Shown here piece after piece: positions 35,675 to 44,967 of a stretch of 64,000 nt of DNA. Each line of letters opens with the position of its first letter. Position 1 is the stretch's first letter. The position numbers and the translations under genes are program-made. This DNA comes from JAXMBN01 sp046349875 (lineage in GTDB: Bacteria > Planctomycetota > Planctomycetia > Pirellulales > Pirellulaceae): assembly GCA_046349875.1 (NCBI GenBank), contig JAXMBN010000008.1:1-64000 (forward strand). The letters are read 5' to 3'. The notes beneath the pieces were generated by a model that had not been told where the DNA came from, searched no databases, and worked only from the letters and a program-made list of their open reading frames with translations.

Positions 35675-38600
35675 CTACATTTTTTCGAGAGCACCGATGC
35701 GAGTCTTCGCTTGGCTCGCAAACTCGTGCTCTGGATGCTGATCCAACACGTATTGATAGAAACCGCGAGCAATCTGGATCGCTTTGCCGCGGCGTTCACC
35801 TTGCAAATCACCAATCAAGAGTTCGGCGCACCGCCCAGCTTCTACCGCACTCCTGGCCTGCCAATTCTTGATGGGTTCGGCAGCTTGCTGAGCCCCGAAT
35901 CCATACATCACTTTTTGAAACTCCTGAATCGCTTTGGCAAACTCTTTCTGCGAGAAATAAACTTCTCCCATCATGAATCGTGCCCGAGCACCAATCTCGT
36001 TACGATTTTTATTCGCAACATCTTCGAAGAGTTCAAGTGATTTTGCAGTTTTTTGTAAATTCTGGTAGCAATTGGCAAGCTCGTACGTAATTTCGGGCAG
36101 ATAGGTCGACTCGGGAAACTTGCTTTGCGCTTCCTGCAACCATGATTGGGCCACTTCCCACTTCTTGAGCTCGCGAGCACTTTGAGCCCCTCGCAAATAG
36201 ATCATGGCTTTGATGGTATTGCTAACCCCTGCTGTGTCCTTTTGCGTTTCCAGCAGCTGACGCGATTTGCTGAACATCGAGAAGGCATCATCGAATCGCT
36301 CTTCCATATACGCGCATTGAGCTCGCATGAACGTTCCATCGATGACTAATTCCCCTTTGGGAAATGCCTTCAGATGCTTTTCAAATTGCTCTGAGGCTTT
36401 GGCATATTGCTGCAATTTGAAATAGGCCCACCCAAGCTTGTGCAGTGACTTTTCTTGGATCCCTACATCACCCGAGATCTTGGCCGATACGGTGTACGCT
36501 TTGATCGCCGCATCAAACTTTCCATCCGCATACTGGGTTTGCCCGATATGGAAGTTCGCTTCGCCTGCTAAGGGACTTTCAGGAAAGCGTTCTGACAACT
36601 CACGGAACAAGGCCACGGCTTCCGCTTCATTGGCATCCTTGCTTAACCAAGCTCCTTCATAGATCACCTTGTCCATGCCTTTAAAGCTCGGAAACTCTTT
36701 TCGAATCCGATTGAAGTTTGCCTTGGCTTTCTCGACATCGCCGCGTTGTGTTAACGCCAATCCTTGCTCGTACAGAGCATTCGGGAGCGTGTCCCCTTCT
36801 GGCTTAGCATCGATGACCTTCTGAAACGCGCGAATCGATTCGTCATAGCGTTTGACGTTGCGGCTGCACACACCTTGAATCATGCGTGATTCAACGGCCA
36901 AGTTGTCGTTGCGATCGGAATTCGCGATCGGAGCCACCAAAGCAATCGCGTCTTCATACTTCTGCTGCTGCATCAGAGCAAAAGCTTTGGCGTACGATAC
37001 ATATTCCAAGGAAACGGAGGGCGCTTTGGATTGCAGGATGCCATCGTAGTACTGAATCGCGCGATCGTACTGTTCCTTGCCTACTGCAATTTGACCTAGC
37101 CGATATTCCGCTTGTTGACGAAAGCGGCTATTCGGAAACTCTTTGATCAACGATTCAAAGGTTGCCGTCGCCACATCGACTTGATCGTCCTCTTGATAGA
37201 CCTGTCCCAACATCCACTGGGTTTCATCAGCCTTGTTCCACTTCGGCGCGATTTCATTGGCCTTTTTCAATTGCGCTATGGAATCCTTCCACTTTTCCAA
37301 ACGAAGCGAACAAGCACCCAGCAAGAAATGCGCTTCCGCTTGATGTACAGGTTGCTTGAAACTCGGTAGATCCTTCTGCAACTGGCTCATCGCTTGGTCG
37401 GTCGATCCCTGCAGGAAGCGAACCGTTGCCAATCGAAGGCGATAAACCGGGAGCATGGTCTCATCGCTGCTATCTTGTACCAACTTTTCAAAGGCGCGAA
37501 CCGATTGCGCATGCTCACCCAACATCAAGTGAGATTCACCTAGTACGTATTGGGCGTCGGATAGCAACGAGTCCTTAGGATACTGCTTCAAAAAGGCCTC
37601 CGCCCAACTCTTGGCTTCTTGGGGTTGCCCCAATTGCATCGCCAAGAAGGCTGCGTTGTACGTCGCGCGAGGCGTCACCGATTCCTTTGGAAAATCCTTA
37701 GCGATACCAACAAACAACTCTTTGGCTTCTTGCCGCGTCTCCGCTGCCTCCATCAAGCCTTCGGCCAAATCCATTCGAAGCAGCGCTTCCGATGGAGTCT
37801 TGCCAGCCCACTTCAGAGCCTCGCGAGCCAACGGGACAGCGGCGGTCGGTCGATTCTGCAAAAGCTCAATCTGGCACAGCCAATGAGCAGCCTCAGCGGC
37901 ACGTTCATCTTTGGCTGGAAGTAGCCGCTTAAAGTATTCGGCTGCTTCTGCAAATCGCTTCTCGCGCATTAACGTTTGTCCCGCCGCCAATATTCCAGCC
38001 GTGGAATATTGCGACTTGGGAAACTCGGTCGAAAGGCGTTTATAGACCGAGGACGATCCAGCAAAATCGCCAGCCTTCGCCAGTGCAAATCCGTAACGAT
38101 AGAGTACGTAATCCAGATTCGTTACATTTTGCGAATCAGCCACTTGCTTGAACATCCTCACCGCATCGGATGTATCACCCGCTCGCAACGCGATCTCGGC
38201 CCTTAAGAGCTTGACTTCATTCGCCAACTTGTGATCTGGATAGGCTTTCAAAAAGTCATCGAACGCTTCCTTCGCTTGAAGCTCTTTCTTCAGCTCTTCA
38301 AAGTTCACTCCCATCGCATACAACGCGTCGGGTCGAATCGAAGACTTAGAGTACGTCGCAGACTGTGTGAGTTGCTTGTAATACTCGGCTGCTCGTTCGC
38401 GTTCGCCGAGTAAGTATTCCGATTCTGCAAGGTAGAACAGAGCTCGGTCGGCTACCGAACCATCGCTGTAACTCTTGAGATAGCTTTGGAGCGTATCACG
38501 AGCCTTGGTCAAAAGCTCCTTCTGCCCATCTTTGGCATCGCGTCCTTGAATGAATTGACACCATCCAAGATTGAACAATGTTTCTTCACGGACTTCCAAT

Positions 38601-39049
38601 GCTTTATCTTGAAGCGCTGCTTCAAAGGCCTTGGAGGCATCGGCATAGGCTGGTGGATCCAAACGCAAATAGCACACGCCGAGATAATGGTGGGCCTTGG
38701 AGACGATCGCATCCTTCGGATACTTTTCGATCAGCTTCTTCCATTCGGCGATGGCAAGATCATAGGCAGCGTTGTTTTGAAAGTTCGCCGCATCGGCAAA
38801 GATGTTCAAGGCTGCTTGCGGTGTACCACTCGGTGCCGTCGGTTTACTCTTGTCTTGAACCTGATTTTGATTTCCCGAATTAGGGCTCTTCTTAGGCCCC
38901 TGCCCATGCGCGATCCCTGTTCCGCTCAGCCCTATCGAAGCGGCCAGAATCCCCACCCATGCCAACCGGTTTCGTCGAAGGCGTCGCTTTGCTAGCGCAC
39001 TTCTCTGTTGTTTCGCCAGTACAGCCCAGATCCTCTGAACAGTAGCCAT
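35675..39049 (-). CDS. Large exported TPR-repeat protein of the Tol/Ton-like operon
   Basis: 1124 residues from ATG 39049 (MATVQRIWAVL). A signal peptide (LAWVGILAASIGLSGTGIAHG) is followed by a short Gln/Pro linker, then more than 25 tetratricopeptide-type repeats from about residue 60 to the end. Typical units are YDLAIAEWKKLIEKYP, YLLGERERAAEYYKQL and GEVYFSQKEFAKAIQEFQKV. The repeat form is that of YbgF/CpoB and BamD. In E. coli the tol-pal operon also encodes a periplasmic TPR protein (CpoB) linked with TolA, so this gene fits a similar role, though at four times the size. It is the first of four close-set minus-strand genes. Confidence 0.85.
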   Translation of the reverse strand: MATVQRIWAVLAKQQRSALAKRRLRRNRLAWVGILAASIGLSGTGIAHGQGPKKSPNSGNQNQVQDKSKPTAPSGTPQAALNIFADAANFQNNAAYDLAIAEWKKLIEKYPKDAIVSKAHHYLGVCYLRLDPPAYADASKAFEAALQDKALEVREETLFNLGWCQFIQGRDAKDGQKELLTKARDTLQSYLKSYSDGSVADRALFYLAESEYLLGERERAAEYYKQLTQSATYSKSSIRPDALYAMGVNFEELKKELQAKEAFDDFLKAYPDHKLANEVKLLRAEIALRAGDTSDAVRMFKQVADSQNVTNLDYVLYRYGFALAKAGDFAGSSSVYKRLSTEFPKSQYSTAGILAAGQTLMREKRFAEAAEYFKRLLPAKDERAAEAAHWLCQIELLQNRPTAAVPLAREALKWAGKTPSEALLRMDLAEGLMEAAETRQEAKELFVGIAKDFPKESVTPRATYNAAFLAMQLGQPQEAKSWAEAFLKQYPKDSLLSDAQYVLGESHLMLGEHAQSVRAFEKLVQDSSDETMLPVYRLRLATVRFLQGSTDQAMSQLQKDLPSFKQPVHQAEAHFLLGACSLRLEKWKDSIAQLKKANEIAPKWNKADETQWMLGQVYQEDDQVDVATATFESLIKEFPNSRFRQQAEYRLGQIAVGKEQYDRAIQYYDGILQSKAPSVSLEYVSYAKAFALMQQQKYEDAIALVAPIANSDRNDNLAVESRMIQGVCSRNVKRYDESIRAFQKVIDAKPEGDTLPNALYEQGLALTQRGDVEKAKANFNRIRKEFPSFKGMDKVIYEGAWLSKDANEAEAVALFRELSERFPESPLAGEANFHIGQTQYADGKFDAAIKAYTVSAKISGDVGIQEKSLHKLGWAYFKLQQYAKASEQFEKHLKAFPKGELVIDGTFMRAQCAYMEERFDDAFSMFSKSRQLLETQKDTAGVSNTIKAMIYLRGAQSARELKKWEVAQSWLQEAQSKFPESTYLPEITYELANCYQNLQKTAKSLELFEDVANKNRNEIGARARFMMGEVYFSQKEFAKAIQEFQKVMYGFGAQQAAEPIKNWQARSAVEAGRCAELLIGDLQGERRGKAIQIARGFYQYVLDQHPEHEFASQAKTRIGALEKM

Positions 39050-39342
39050 CTTCGTTATTGCCTCGGGAAAAAACCGATGAACCTTCCGAATCGCACATCG
39101 ACTCGCTGCAAGACGAGTCCGCATCGTCAGTTTATCGAAGTTGTGCAGAATGGAAAATCATTCAAACAGGCAGTTGCCAAAGGGGGTGGTTCATCGGCAT
39201 CCTCTACAGATTGCGCCAGCCTCCAATCCTATCAATTTAAGATCAGTCACCGGTACGCTAGCAATTCCTGAAATTCCTGGCGGAAATCGAACAGGCCGGC
39301 TCTTCCGCAATCCTTCTCACCCCCTGCAGGCCACTCCAATGG
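39050..39342. other. Gap between hemL and the TPR gene
   Basis: 293 bases between the hemL stop and the start of the TPR operon. It probably holds the promoter for the four-gene Tol/Ton-like operon. No gene was seen. No clear -35/-10 pair or hairpin terminator for hemL was identified. Confidence 0.35.
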
Positions 39343-40656
39343 CTATTTGCAGAGCTGAATGGCTTCGCGAGCCGCCTGAATGGTCTCTTCGATTTCCGTT
39401 TCGGTGTGAGCCTGAGAGACAAATAGGGCTTCGAACTGGCTACAGGGGAAATAGACGCCTCGATCGATTAATCCCCAAAAGAACTTGGCAAATTTTTTGC
39501 GATCGGATCGGTCGGCGGTTTTCCAATCCACAACCGAATCGGAATTGAAGAACAGCGTCATCATACTGCCGACCCGTTGCACGTGCGCTGCAATCCCGGC
39601 GGACGTGGCGGCCTGTCCCAACCCCTCAGCCAATCGCTGCGATATCTTCTCGAGATAAGTGTAAGGTGGCTGTTCGCGAAGCAAGCGAAGCGTGGCACAA
39701 CCCGCTGCCGTCGCAAGCGGATTCCCACTCAGCGTACCAGCTTGGTAGACCTTGCCTGCTGGCATCACTTGTTCCATCAAATCCGCGCGGCCACCATAAG
39801 CACCCAAAGGCAACCCACCACCGACGATCTTGCCAAAGGTGGAAAGGTCCGGTGTGATTCCGAACAGTTCCTGCGCTCCACCCAAGGCCAAGCGAAATCC
39901 CGTCATGACCTCATCGAATATCAAAATGATTCCGTACTTCTGTGTCATCGATCGCAAAGTATGAAGAAACTCGGGCGTGGGAATGACCAATCCCATATTT
40001 CCGACGACCGGTTCCAAAATGACACAAGCGATTTCTTGACCGCTTGCCTCGATCGTTTGCTTCACGCTTTCGACATCGTTGTATTCCAGCACGATGGTAT
40101 CTTTGCTGGTTCCTTCCGTCACACCGGGAGAATCAGGAACACCGAGTGTCGCAGCTGCTGAACCCGCCGCTACCAACAAACTATCGACGTGGCCATGATA
40201 GTTGCCTGCAAACTTGATGATGCGATCACGCCCAGTTGCGCCTCGAGCCAATCGTATGGCACTCATCGTGGCTTCAGTGCCACTGCTCACGAGCCGAACT
40301 TTCTGAACGCTCGGCACCGCATCGATGATCTGTTCTGCTAATTGGGATTCTCGTTCCGTAGGTGCTCCATATGACGTCCCCATATCGACGGCTCGATGGA
40401 TGGCATCCAAGACTTCTGGATGCGCGTGCCCTAGAATCATCGGTCCCCAGCTACCGATGTAATCCAAATAGGAATAACCATCGAGATCGAAGAGCTTCGA
40501 ACCCTTGGCATGGGAAATAAAGAGGGGATGTCCTCCAACAGCTCCGAATGCTCTGGCTGGAGAATTGACACCGCCAGGCAATCTTCGACTGGCGCGCTCG
40601 AACGCTTGACGACTCTTCACCAAAGATCGTTGCATCGGAATTGGATAGTCGGTCAT
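39343..40656 (-). CDS. hemL: Glutamate-1-semialdehyde 2,1-aminomutase
   Basis: 437 residues. It turns glutamate-1-semialdehyde into 5-aminolevulinate, the precursor of haem. The start SRRLPGGVNSPARAFGAVGG is diagnostic. PLP site features are SSGTEATMSAIRLARG, FAGNYHGHVDS, FDEVMTGFRL and the Schiff-base Lys in STFGKIVGGGLPLGAYGG. Length and ends are normal for the family. C5-pathway haem supply fits the many c-type cytochromes in the window. 125 bases separate it from purQ upstream. Confidence 0.96.
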   Translation of the reverse strand: MTDYPIPMQRSLVKSRQAFERASRRLPGGVNSPARAFGAVGGHPLFISHAKGSKLFDLDGYSYLDYIGSWGPMILGHAHPEVLDAIHRAVDMGTSYGAPTERESQLAEQIIDAVPSVQKVRLVSSGTEATMSAIRLARGATGRDRIIKFAGNYHGHVDSLLVAAGSAAATLGVPDSPGVTEGTSKDTIVLEYNDVESVKQTIEASGQEIACVILEPVVGNMGLVIPTPEFLHTLRSMTQKYGIILIFDEVMTGFRLALGGAQELFGITPDLSTFGKIVGGGLPLGAYGGRADLMEQVMPAGKVYQAGTLSGNPLATAAGCATLRLLREQPPYTYLEKISQRLAEGLGQAATSAGIAAHVQRVGSMMTLFFNSDSVVDWKTADRSDRKKFAKFFWGLIDRGVYFPCSQFEALFVSQAHTETEIEETIQAAREAIQLCK

Positions 40657-40781
40657 TCGATCACTCTCGTTTGGCTTGTCAACAAATCATTTTTCCGCAT
40701 GCCTATGCAAAAGCGATAGGACCATCCATGCGACGGGATCGCGATCCCTCTTCCCCTACCGCAAGAAATCGCTCGAGTTCT

Positions 40782-41567
40782 CTAAGCGAAGTACGAAACG
40801 GCATTCTTGAAAATGGCGAAACCTTCCCCGAACTCTGGTTGTGTTTCACGACGCGTCCAGAAAGGATGGTGCGTTGCAAAGAGGTGGCGTTCCGGGTGAG
40901 GCATTAATCCCAGGATCCTTCCACTTGGATCGCAGATACCGGCAACATTTTCCTCAGCACCATTGGGATTGATCGGGAACGGGAGCGGCTTGGAATCGGT
41001 CGATCCATCCTCGCGGCAATAGCGGAATGCAAATTGCCCATCTTCTTTCATTTGCTCTTTCGCCTTCTCATCGCGAAAGATCATACGACCTTCCGCATGA
41101 GCCATCGGAAGATACAAGGTATCGATCCCTTTCAAAAAAGGAGAATGGGATGCTTCGACTTTAAGGTGCACCCATCGATCTTCAAATCGGCCGTGCGCAT
41201 TCCAATAGAGCGTGGCGGGATGTTGCTTTTGAGTCGATTCAAAGAAGATTCCCAACCGCATCATGATTTGGAATCCATTGCAGATCCCCAAAACCAAACG
41301 ATCCTCTTCGCGGAACCGATCGATTGTTTCGGACAAATGGGAATCCAATTGCGAAGCCAGAATGCGGCCTGCAGCGATATCATCACCGTAGCTGAAGCCA
41401 CCTGGAAAACAGAGAATCTGAAAATTCTCAGCGCTTTGAGGACGTTCGATCAAACGGTTGACGTGCATGCGAACCGTTTCCGCCCCCGCCATCTCAAACG
41501 CATGTGCTGTTTCTAAATCGCAGTTTGTACCAGGAGCCCGCAGGATCAAAACGCGTGGTTTCGTCAT
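40782..41567 (-). CDS. purQ: Phosphoribosylformylglycinamidine synthase, glutaminase subunit
   Basis: 261 residues from ATG 41567 (MTKPRVLILRAPGTNCD). It is a class I glutamine amidotransferase that supplies ammonia to PurL in the fourth step of purine synthesis. The nucleophile is Cys in LGICNGFQIM, and the catalytic pair His/Glu is in LMPHPERH. LCFPGGFSYGDDI and the oxyanion loop also match. It is longer than typical bacterial PurQ (about 225), like the planctomycete and archaeal-type long forms. No purS or purL is adjacent. Confidence 0.93.
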   Translation of the reverse strand: MTKPRVLILRAPGTNCDLETAHAFEMAGAETVRMHVNRLIERPQSAENFQILCFPGGFSYGDDIAAGRILASQLDSHLSETIDRFREEDRLVLGICNGFQIMMRLGIFFESTQKQHPATLYWNAHGRFEDRWVHLKVEASHSPFLKGIDTLYLPMAHAEGRMIFRDEKAKEQMKEDGQFAFRYCREDGSTDSKPLPFPINPNGAEENVAGICDPSGRILGLMPHPERHLFATHHPFWTRRETQPEFGEGFAIFKNAVSYFA

Positions 41568-41914
41568 CAAAGAAAGCCAGTAGTGTCCATGAGTCAATAG
41601 TTCAGGAATGCCCCTCATCCCCTCGAGCCCCAGTTTATCAAATCTCCCCTCTTTAGCCATGGCACCCACCCGGTGTTATCGAGCCCCGAATTCGAGCCAA
41701 TTTGGCCAAAACGGCTCTCATTTCCACGATTTTCGTGGCGCCTTTGCGTCTATTTCGTCCTTCTCTCGATAACCATTCGATCGCCGCATACCACCCATTC
41801 CTCGATGGGCGTTCGAGACGTTGCCCAGTTGGGTCCCGCCGAAAAGACCATGGAATCAGGTTCGATTTCGACGCGGATCCTCTCTCGTCCCATTTTTGTT
41901 TCGAAGGAGTTCTC
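41568..41914. other. Divergent region between purQ and the dockerin-like gene
   Basis: 347 bases with no gene seen. It should hold promoters on both strands. An AAGGAG ribosome site at 41904-41909 decides the downstream start at ATG 41915. Confidence 0.4.
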
Positions 41915-43015
41915 ATGACACGTCGCCAATTGATGAGACGGCGCCGCCTCCACTGCGAGGCCTTGGAATCGCGTCGCATGATGGCAGCCGATTTTCATTT
42001 CGCTCACAACTTTCGCATTCCCGAGGACGCCGATGGGAGTGGTTCGGTCGCTCCGATCGATGCCCTTGTGATTATCAATGTTCTGAATCGAGGCGATACC
42101 GATTCGTCGGCGATGGTGGATGTCAACGCCGATGGTAGCGTATCCCCCATCGATGCCCTGACGGTCATCAATCGTCTCAATGTGGTCGTAACCTCCGGTG
42201 AAGTCGTGACGAGTGTCGTTTCGACCGAAGCTCGGATCGCTCGCATCGAAGCCGCGATCGCCAGCCAAGCAGTTCCATCCAACATCACCGTAGAAGAAGC
42301 GACGCAGATTCTCGAAACGCTTCGGCTCGGTGGTTCGCCCGAGTTGGGTGACTGTCCTTCCACGGATGAACCCTCCACCGAAGAACGCCTTGCTGGCCTT
42401 ACCGATCGACTAACAGAACTGGGGGTCGATGCGGACAAGATCGAAACCATCGTTGCCGCTGTTCAGGCTCAACTCGATGCAGGTGAAACGGACTTCCACG
42501 AAATCGTAGACACGGTTCTCGAAGAAAATGGTATCGATCTACAAGAATTGATTCGCAACCATCGCGAAACAGAGAAGATCGAACGCATTGCCGATCGCCT
42601 TACTGATCTCGGTGTCGACACGACGATCGTCGATCAAGTGACCAGCGAAATGAAGGACGCCTTGGCTGCTGTAACACCTTGGACTCGCGATCAACTGATT
42701 ACACGACTAACCGAATTAGGAGTCGATGTAACAACGTTGTTCCCGCCGCCACCATCGCATGGTCGACGTGGAGCCGATCAACCGGTGGATGCCGATCAAG
42801 TGCAGAAAAGACTTGAAGCTCTCGATGTCGATAGCACCGTGATCTCAACCATCGTTGCCGAGATCAAGGCGGCCGAAGAAGCAGGATCCCCCATGACCCG
42901 AAGCCAACTTTTTACGCGGCTTCAAGAACTGGGAGTCACGCTGCCACAACGCCCAACGACGACTCCTGCATCGAGTAACGGTATCTTCCGCGGCCAACCG
43001 TTCCGACGCCACTAA
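41915..43015 (+). CDS. Dockerin-like secreted protein with three helical repeats
   Basis: 366 residues from ATG 41915 behind AAGGAG. The start RRRRLHCEALESRRMMAAD is the planctomycete LExR-type sorting signal found on cell-surface or secreted proteins. Two dockerin type I calcium loops follow: EDADGSGSVAPIDALVIINVLN and, 32 residues later, DVNADGSVSPIDALTVINRLN. The rest is a set of three related helical units, each starting RLT[ED]LGVD or RLEALDVD and containing [IV]V[AS]xxxxxxxA (about 145-205, 215-270 and 285-350). They have no known family. No enzyme domain is present, so it may be a scaffold or surface component. Confidence 0.72.
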   Translation: MTRRQLMRRRRLHCEALESRRMMAADFHFAHNFRIPEDADGSGSVAPIDALVIINVLNRGDTDSSAMVDVNADGSVSPIDALTVINRLNVVVTSGEVVTSVVSTEARIARIEAAIASQAVPSNITVEEATQILETLRLGGSPELGDCPSTDEPSTEERLAGLTDRLTELGVDADKIETIVAAVQAQLDAGETDFHEIVDTVLEENGIDLQELIRNHRETEKIERIADRLTDLGVDTTIVDQVTSEMKDALAAVTPWTRDQLITRLTELGVDVTTLFPPPPSHGRRGADQPVDADQVQKRLEALDVDSTVISTIVAEIKAAEEAGSPMTRSQLFTRLQELGVTLPQRPTTTPASSNGIFRGQPFRRH

Positions 43016-43041
43016 TCCCATCGTTGGTGACCCTATCCTTC

Positions 43042-43078
43042 AAGCGACGGTTCGAACCGATCGACCCGTCGCTTTTCA
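43042..43078 (+). terminator. Terminator after the dockerin-like gene
   Basis: AAGCGACGG (43042-43050) pairs perfectly with CCGTCGCTT (43066-43074), followed by TTC on the plus strand. It lies 26 bases after the stop at 43015 and before the convergent CRTAC1 gene. Confidence 0.7.
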
Positions 43079-43125
43079 TTTCCGTGGCGATTGCTGCCAG
43101 CTTCTGATTATCCACCGTACCGACG

Positions 43126-44967
43126 CTACTCTTTTCCTTGTTCGATCACCATCAATCGATCGACATCGGGCGTATTGATGCTTTGCTTCTTTCCATCAGG
43201 CCAATAGATGGTCATGCGATCGATCTTTTCGATACCGCCTAACCCAAATGTGACTGGTAGTTCGGATTGCGACAGATAACTGCGAGTAGGACTGACTCGT
43301 CGCGACATCACAACGTCTCCAATCTTGAGCTCGACCAAGGCGCCGATGGCATCGCGATTGCAGGTCTTTCCGACAAGTTTGACTCGCAACCAATGGTTCT
43401 TCAAATCTTGCTCGTTCCGAAGCAAGCGAGGCTTCTGGCCACATCCAACGAGCACCAGATCCAAGTCTCCATCACCATCGATATCGGCATAACTACTTCC
43501 GCGTCCAACCATCGGAACCTGAAACGAAGATCCCGTTTCAGCTTCGCGACACTTAATAAACTCGGTGTTGTATTCCGAACCTGCATTCCAAAACAACTGC
43601 GGCGACTGTTCGTATCGCTGGCTGGTTTGTACCTTGGCGATATCCTCTTCAAGGTGACCGTTCGATTGGCAAAGATCCAAGCGACCATCCAAATCGAAAT
43701 CGAGAAACAAAACACCGAAGGTCAGTTCCAAACGCGTTGCGGGCCCAAGGCCATTGGCTACCGCCGCATCATAGAACTGAAAATTCTTGGTTCGAGCGAC
43801 ATAAAGCGCCGACATCTCATTGGCGAAGTTTCCAATGGCGATCCCCACCGATCCATCGTTGCGGAAGCAGGCCGTATCAATTCCCATCGCACCGCGGGCC
43901 TGCCCTGCAGGATCGAAGGCGACTCCCGCCATCGCGCCAATTTCTTCAAATGTTCCGTTGCCCAAGTTGTGAAAGAGAAAGTTCTGAACGGTGTCGTTGG
44001 CAATCACGCAATCCAAGAATCCATCGCTATCAAAATCATCGAAGACAATTCCGAGCGACTGTGCCATCGGAACCGAAGTCGCCGCATTGACCACCTGAAT
44101 GCCTGCTTCTTTGGAAACATCGGTGAAGGATCCTTTCCCATCATTGCGAAACAATGTTGGAAAGGTACCTGCAAATGCTTGTGGTCGTCCATAGGCTCGG
44201 TCCTTGCCACCAGTCAGTCGAAACTCTTGCGCCAAGTCGAACTCGCGCGACCACTCGACATAATGGCAAACCATGAGATCGAGATCGCCATCGCGATCGT
44301 AATCAAACCAGCCACTCGAAACGCTCCATGCTTTTGCATCGCCGCCTACTTTGGCAGCTTCGGTCACGTCGATGAACTTCCCTTGCTCATTATGAAACAA
44401 ACGGTCCGTGCCAAGGCACGACACGAAGAGATCAACCCAACCATCATTGTCATAGTCACCACACGCAACACCCATTCCATACATGGAGTGTTTGAGTCCC
44501 ACCGCCTCGGTAACATCCGTGAACTGCCCCTTGCCATCGTTGGCGTACATGGTCAACGTCTGCGATCCAGTCCCCTTTCCTGCATCAGGCCATGAACAAG
44601 AATTGACGAAGAATAAATCCTGATCTCCATCATTGTCGTAGTCCAGGAACGCTCCACCTCCCCCCATCGTTTCGGGCAAAAGCTTCTCTCCAGTGGCTCC
44701 ATTTTCATGGACGAATCGAATGCCTGCCGATTCGGTGATGTCCGTCCAAAGAACCTTCGGAGGAGCAATATCGGGCATTTCGCGACGTTCCGGCAATTTG
44801 ACCGGCTCAACTTCCGCGATTTGCTCTTTCGACTTTTGGCCGACGATGAAATACGCGCCCCCTACCACACAACCGATGATGAGGAAAACAATCGCAGATC
44901 CAACAAAGGCGCGTCCAATGACCGAATCGTCTTCTTCCCGATCGGGTCCACTCTCCACTTGACTCAT
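43126..44967 (-). CDS. CRTAC1-family membrane-anchored beta-propeller (ASPIC/UnbV)
   Basis: 613 residues. A cytoplasmic start and one membrane helix (VGSAIVFLIIGCVVGGAYFIV, about 23-43) are followed by FG-GAP/VCBS repeats with DxDxDG calcium loops (DYDNDGDQDLFF, DYDNDGWVDLF, DYDRDGDLDLM, DFDSDGFLD, DFDLDGRLD). The ASPIC/UnbV domain closes the protein (LKNHWLRVKLVGKTCNRDAIGA, RRVSPTRSYLSQSELPVTFGLG, WPDGK). The start overlaps the stop of the cytochrome/TPR gene upstream (ATGA), so they are translationally coupled. Function of the family in bacteria is unknown; a cell-surface binding role is likely. Confidence 0.9.
   Translation of the reverse strand: MSQVESGPDREEDDSVIGRAFVGSAIVFLIIGCVVGGAYFIVGQKSKEQIAEVEPVKLPERREMPDIAPPKVLWTDITESAGIRFVHENGATGEKLLPETMGGGGAFLDYDNDGDQDLFFVNSCSWPDAGKGTGSQTLTMYANDGKGQFTDVTEAVGLKHSMYGMGVACGDYDNDGWVDLFVSCLGTDRLFHNEQGKFIDVTEAAKVGGDAKAWSVSSGWFDYDRDGDLDLMVCHYVEWSREFDLAQEFRLTGGKDRAYGRPQAFAGTFPTLFRNDGKGSFTDVSKEAGIQVVNAATSVPMAQSLGIVFDDFDSDGFLDCVIANDTVQNFLFHNLGNGTFEEIGAMAGVAFDPAGQARGAMGIDTACFRNDGSVGIAIGNFANEMSALYVARTKNFQFYDAAVANGLGPATRLELTFGVLFLDFDLDGRLDLCQSNGHLEEDIAKVQTSQRYEQSPQLFWNAGSEYNTEFIKCREAETGSSFQVPMVGRGSSYADIDGDGDLDLVLVGCGQKPRLLRNEQDLKNHWLRVKLVGKTCNRDAIGALVELKIGDVVMSRRVSPTRSYLSQSELPVTFGLGGIEKIDRMTIYWPDGKKQSINTPDVDRLMVIEQGKE

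Noticed and set aside
43267..44595. Long open frame (442 codons) on the plus strand
   Set aside because: It is exactly antisense to the CRTAC1 gene at 43126-44967, whose Asp/Gly-rich codon pattern suppresses stops on the other strand. No ribosome site or recognisable domain.
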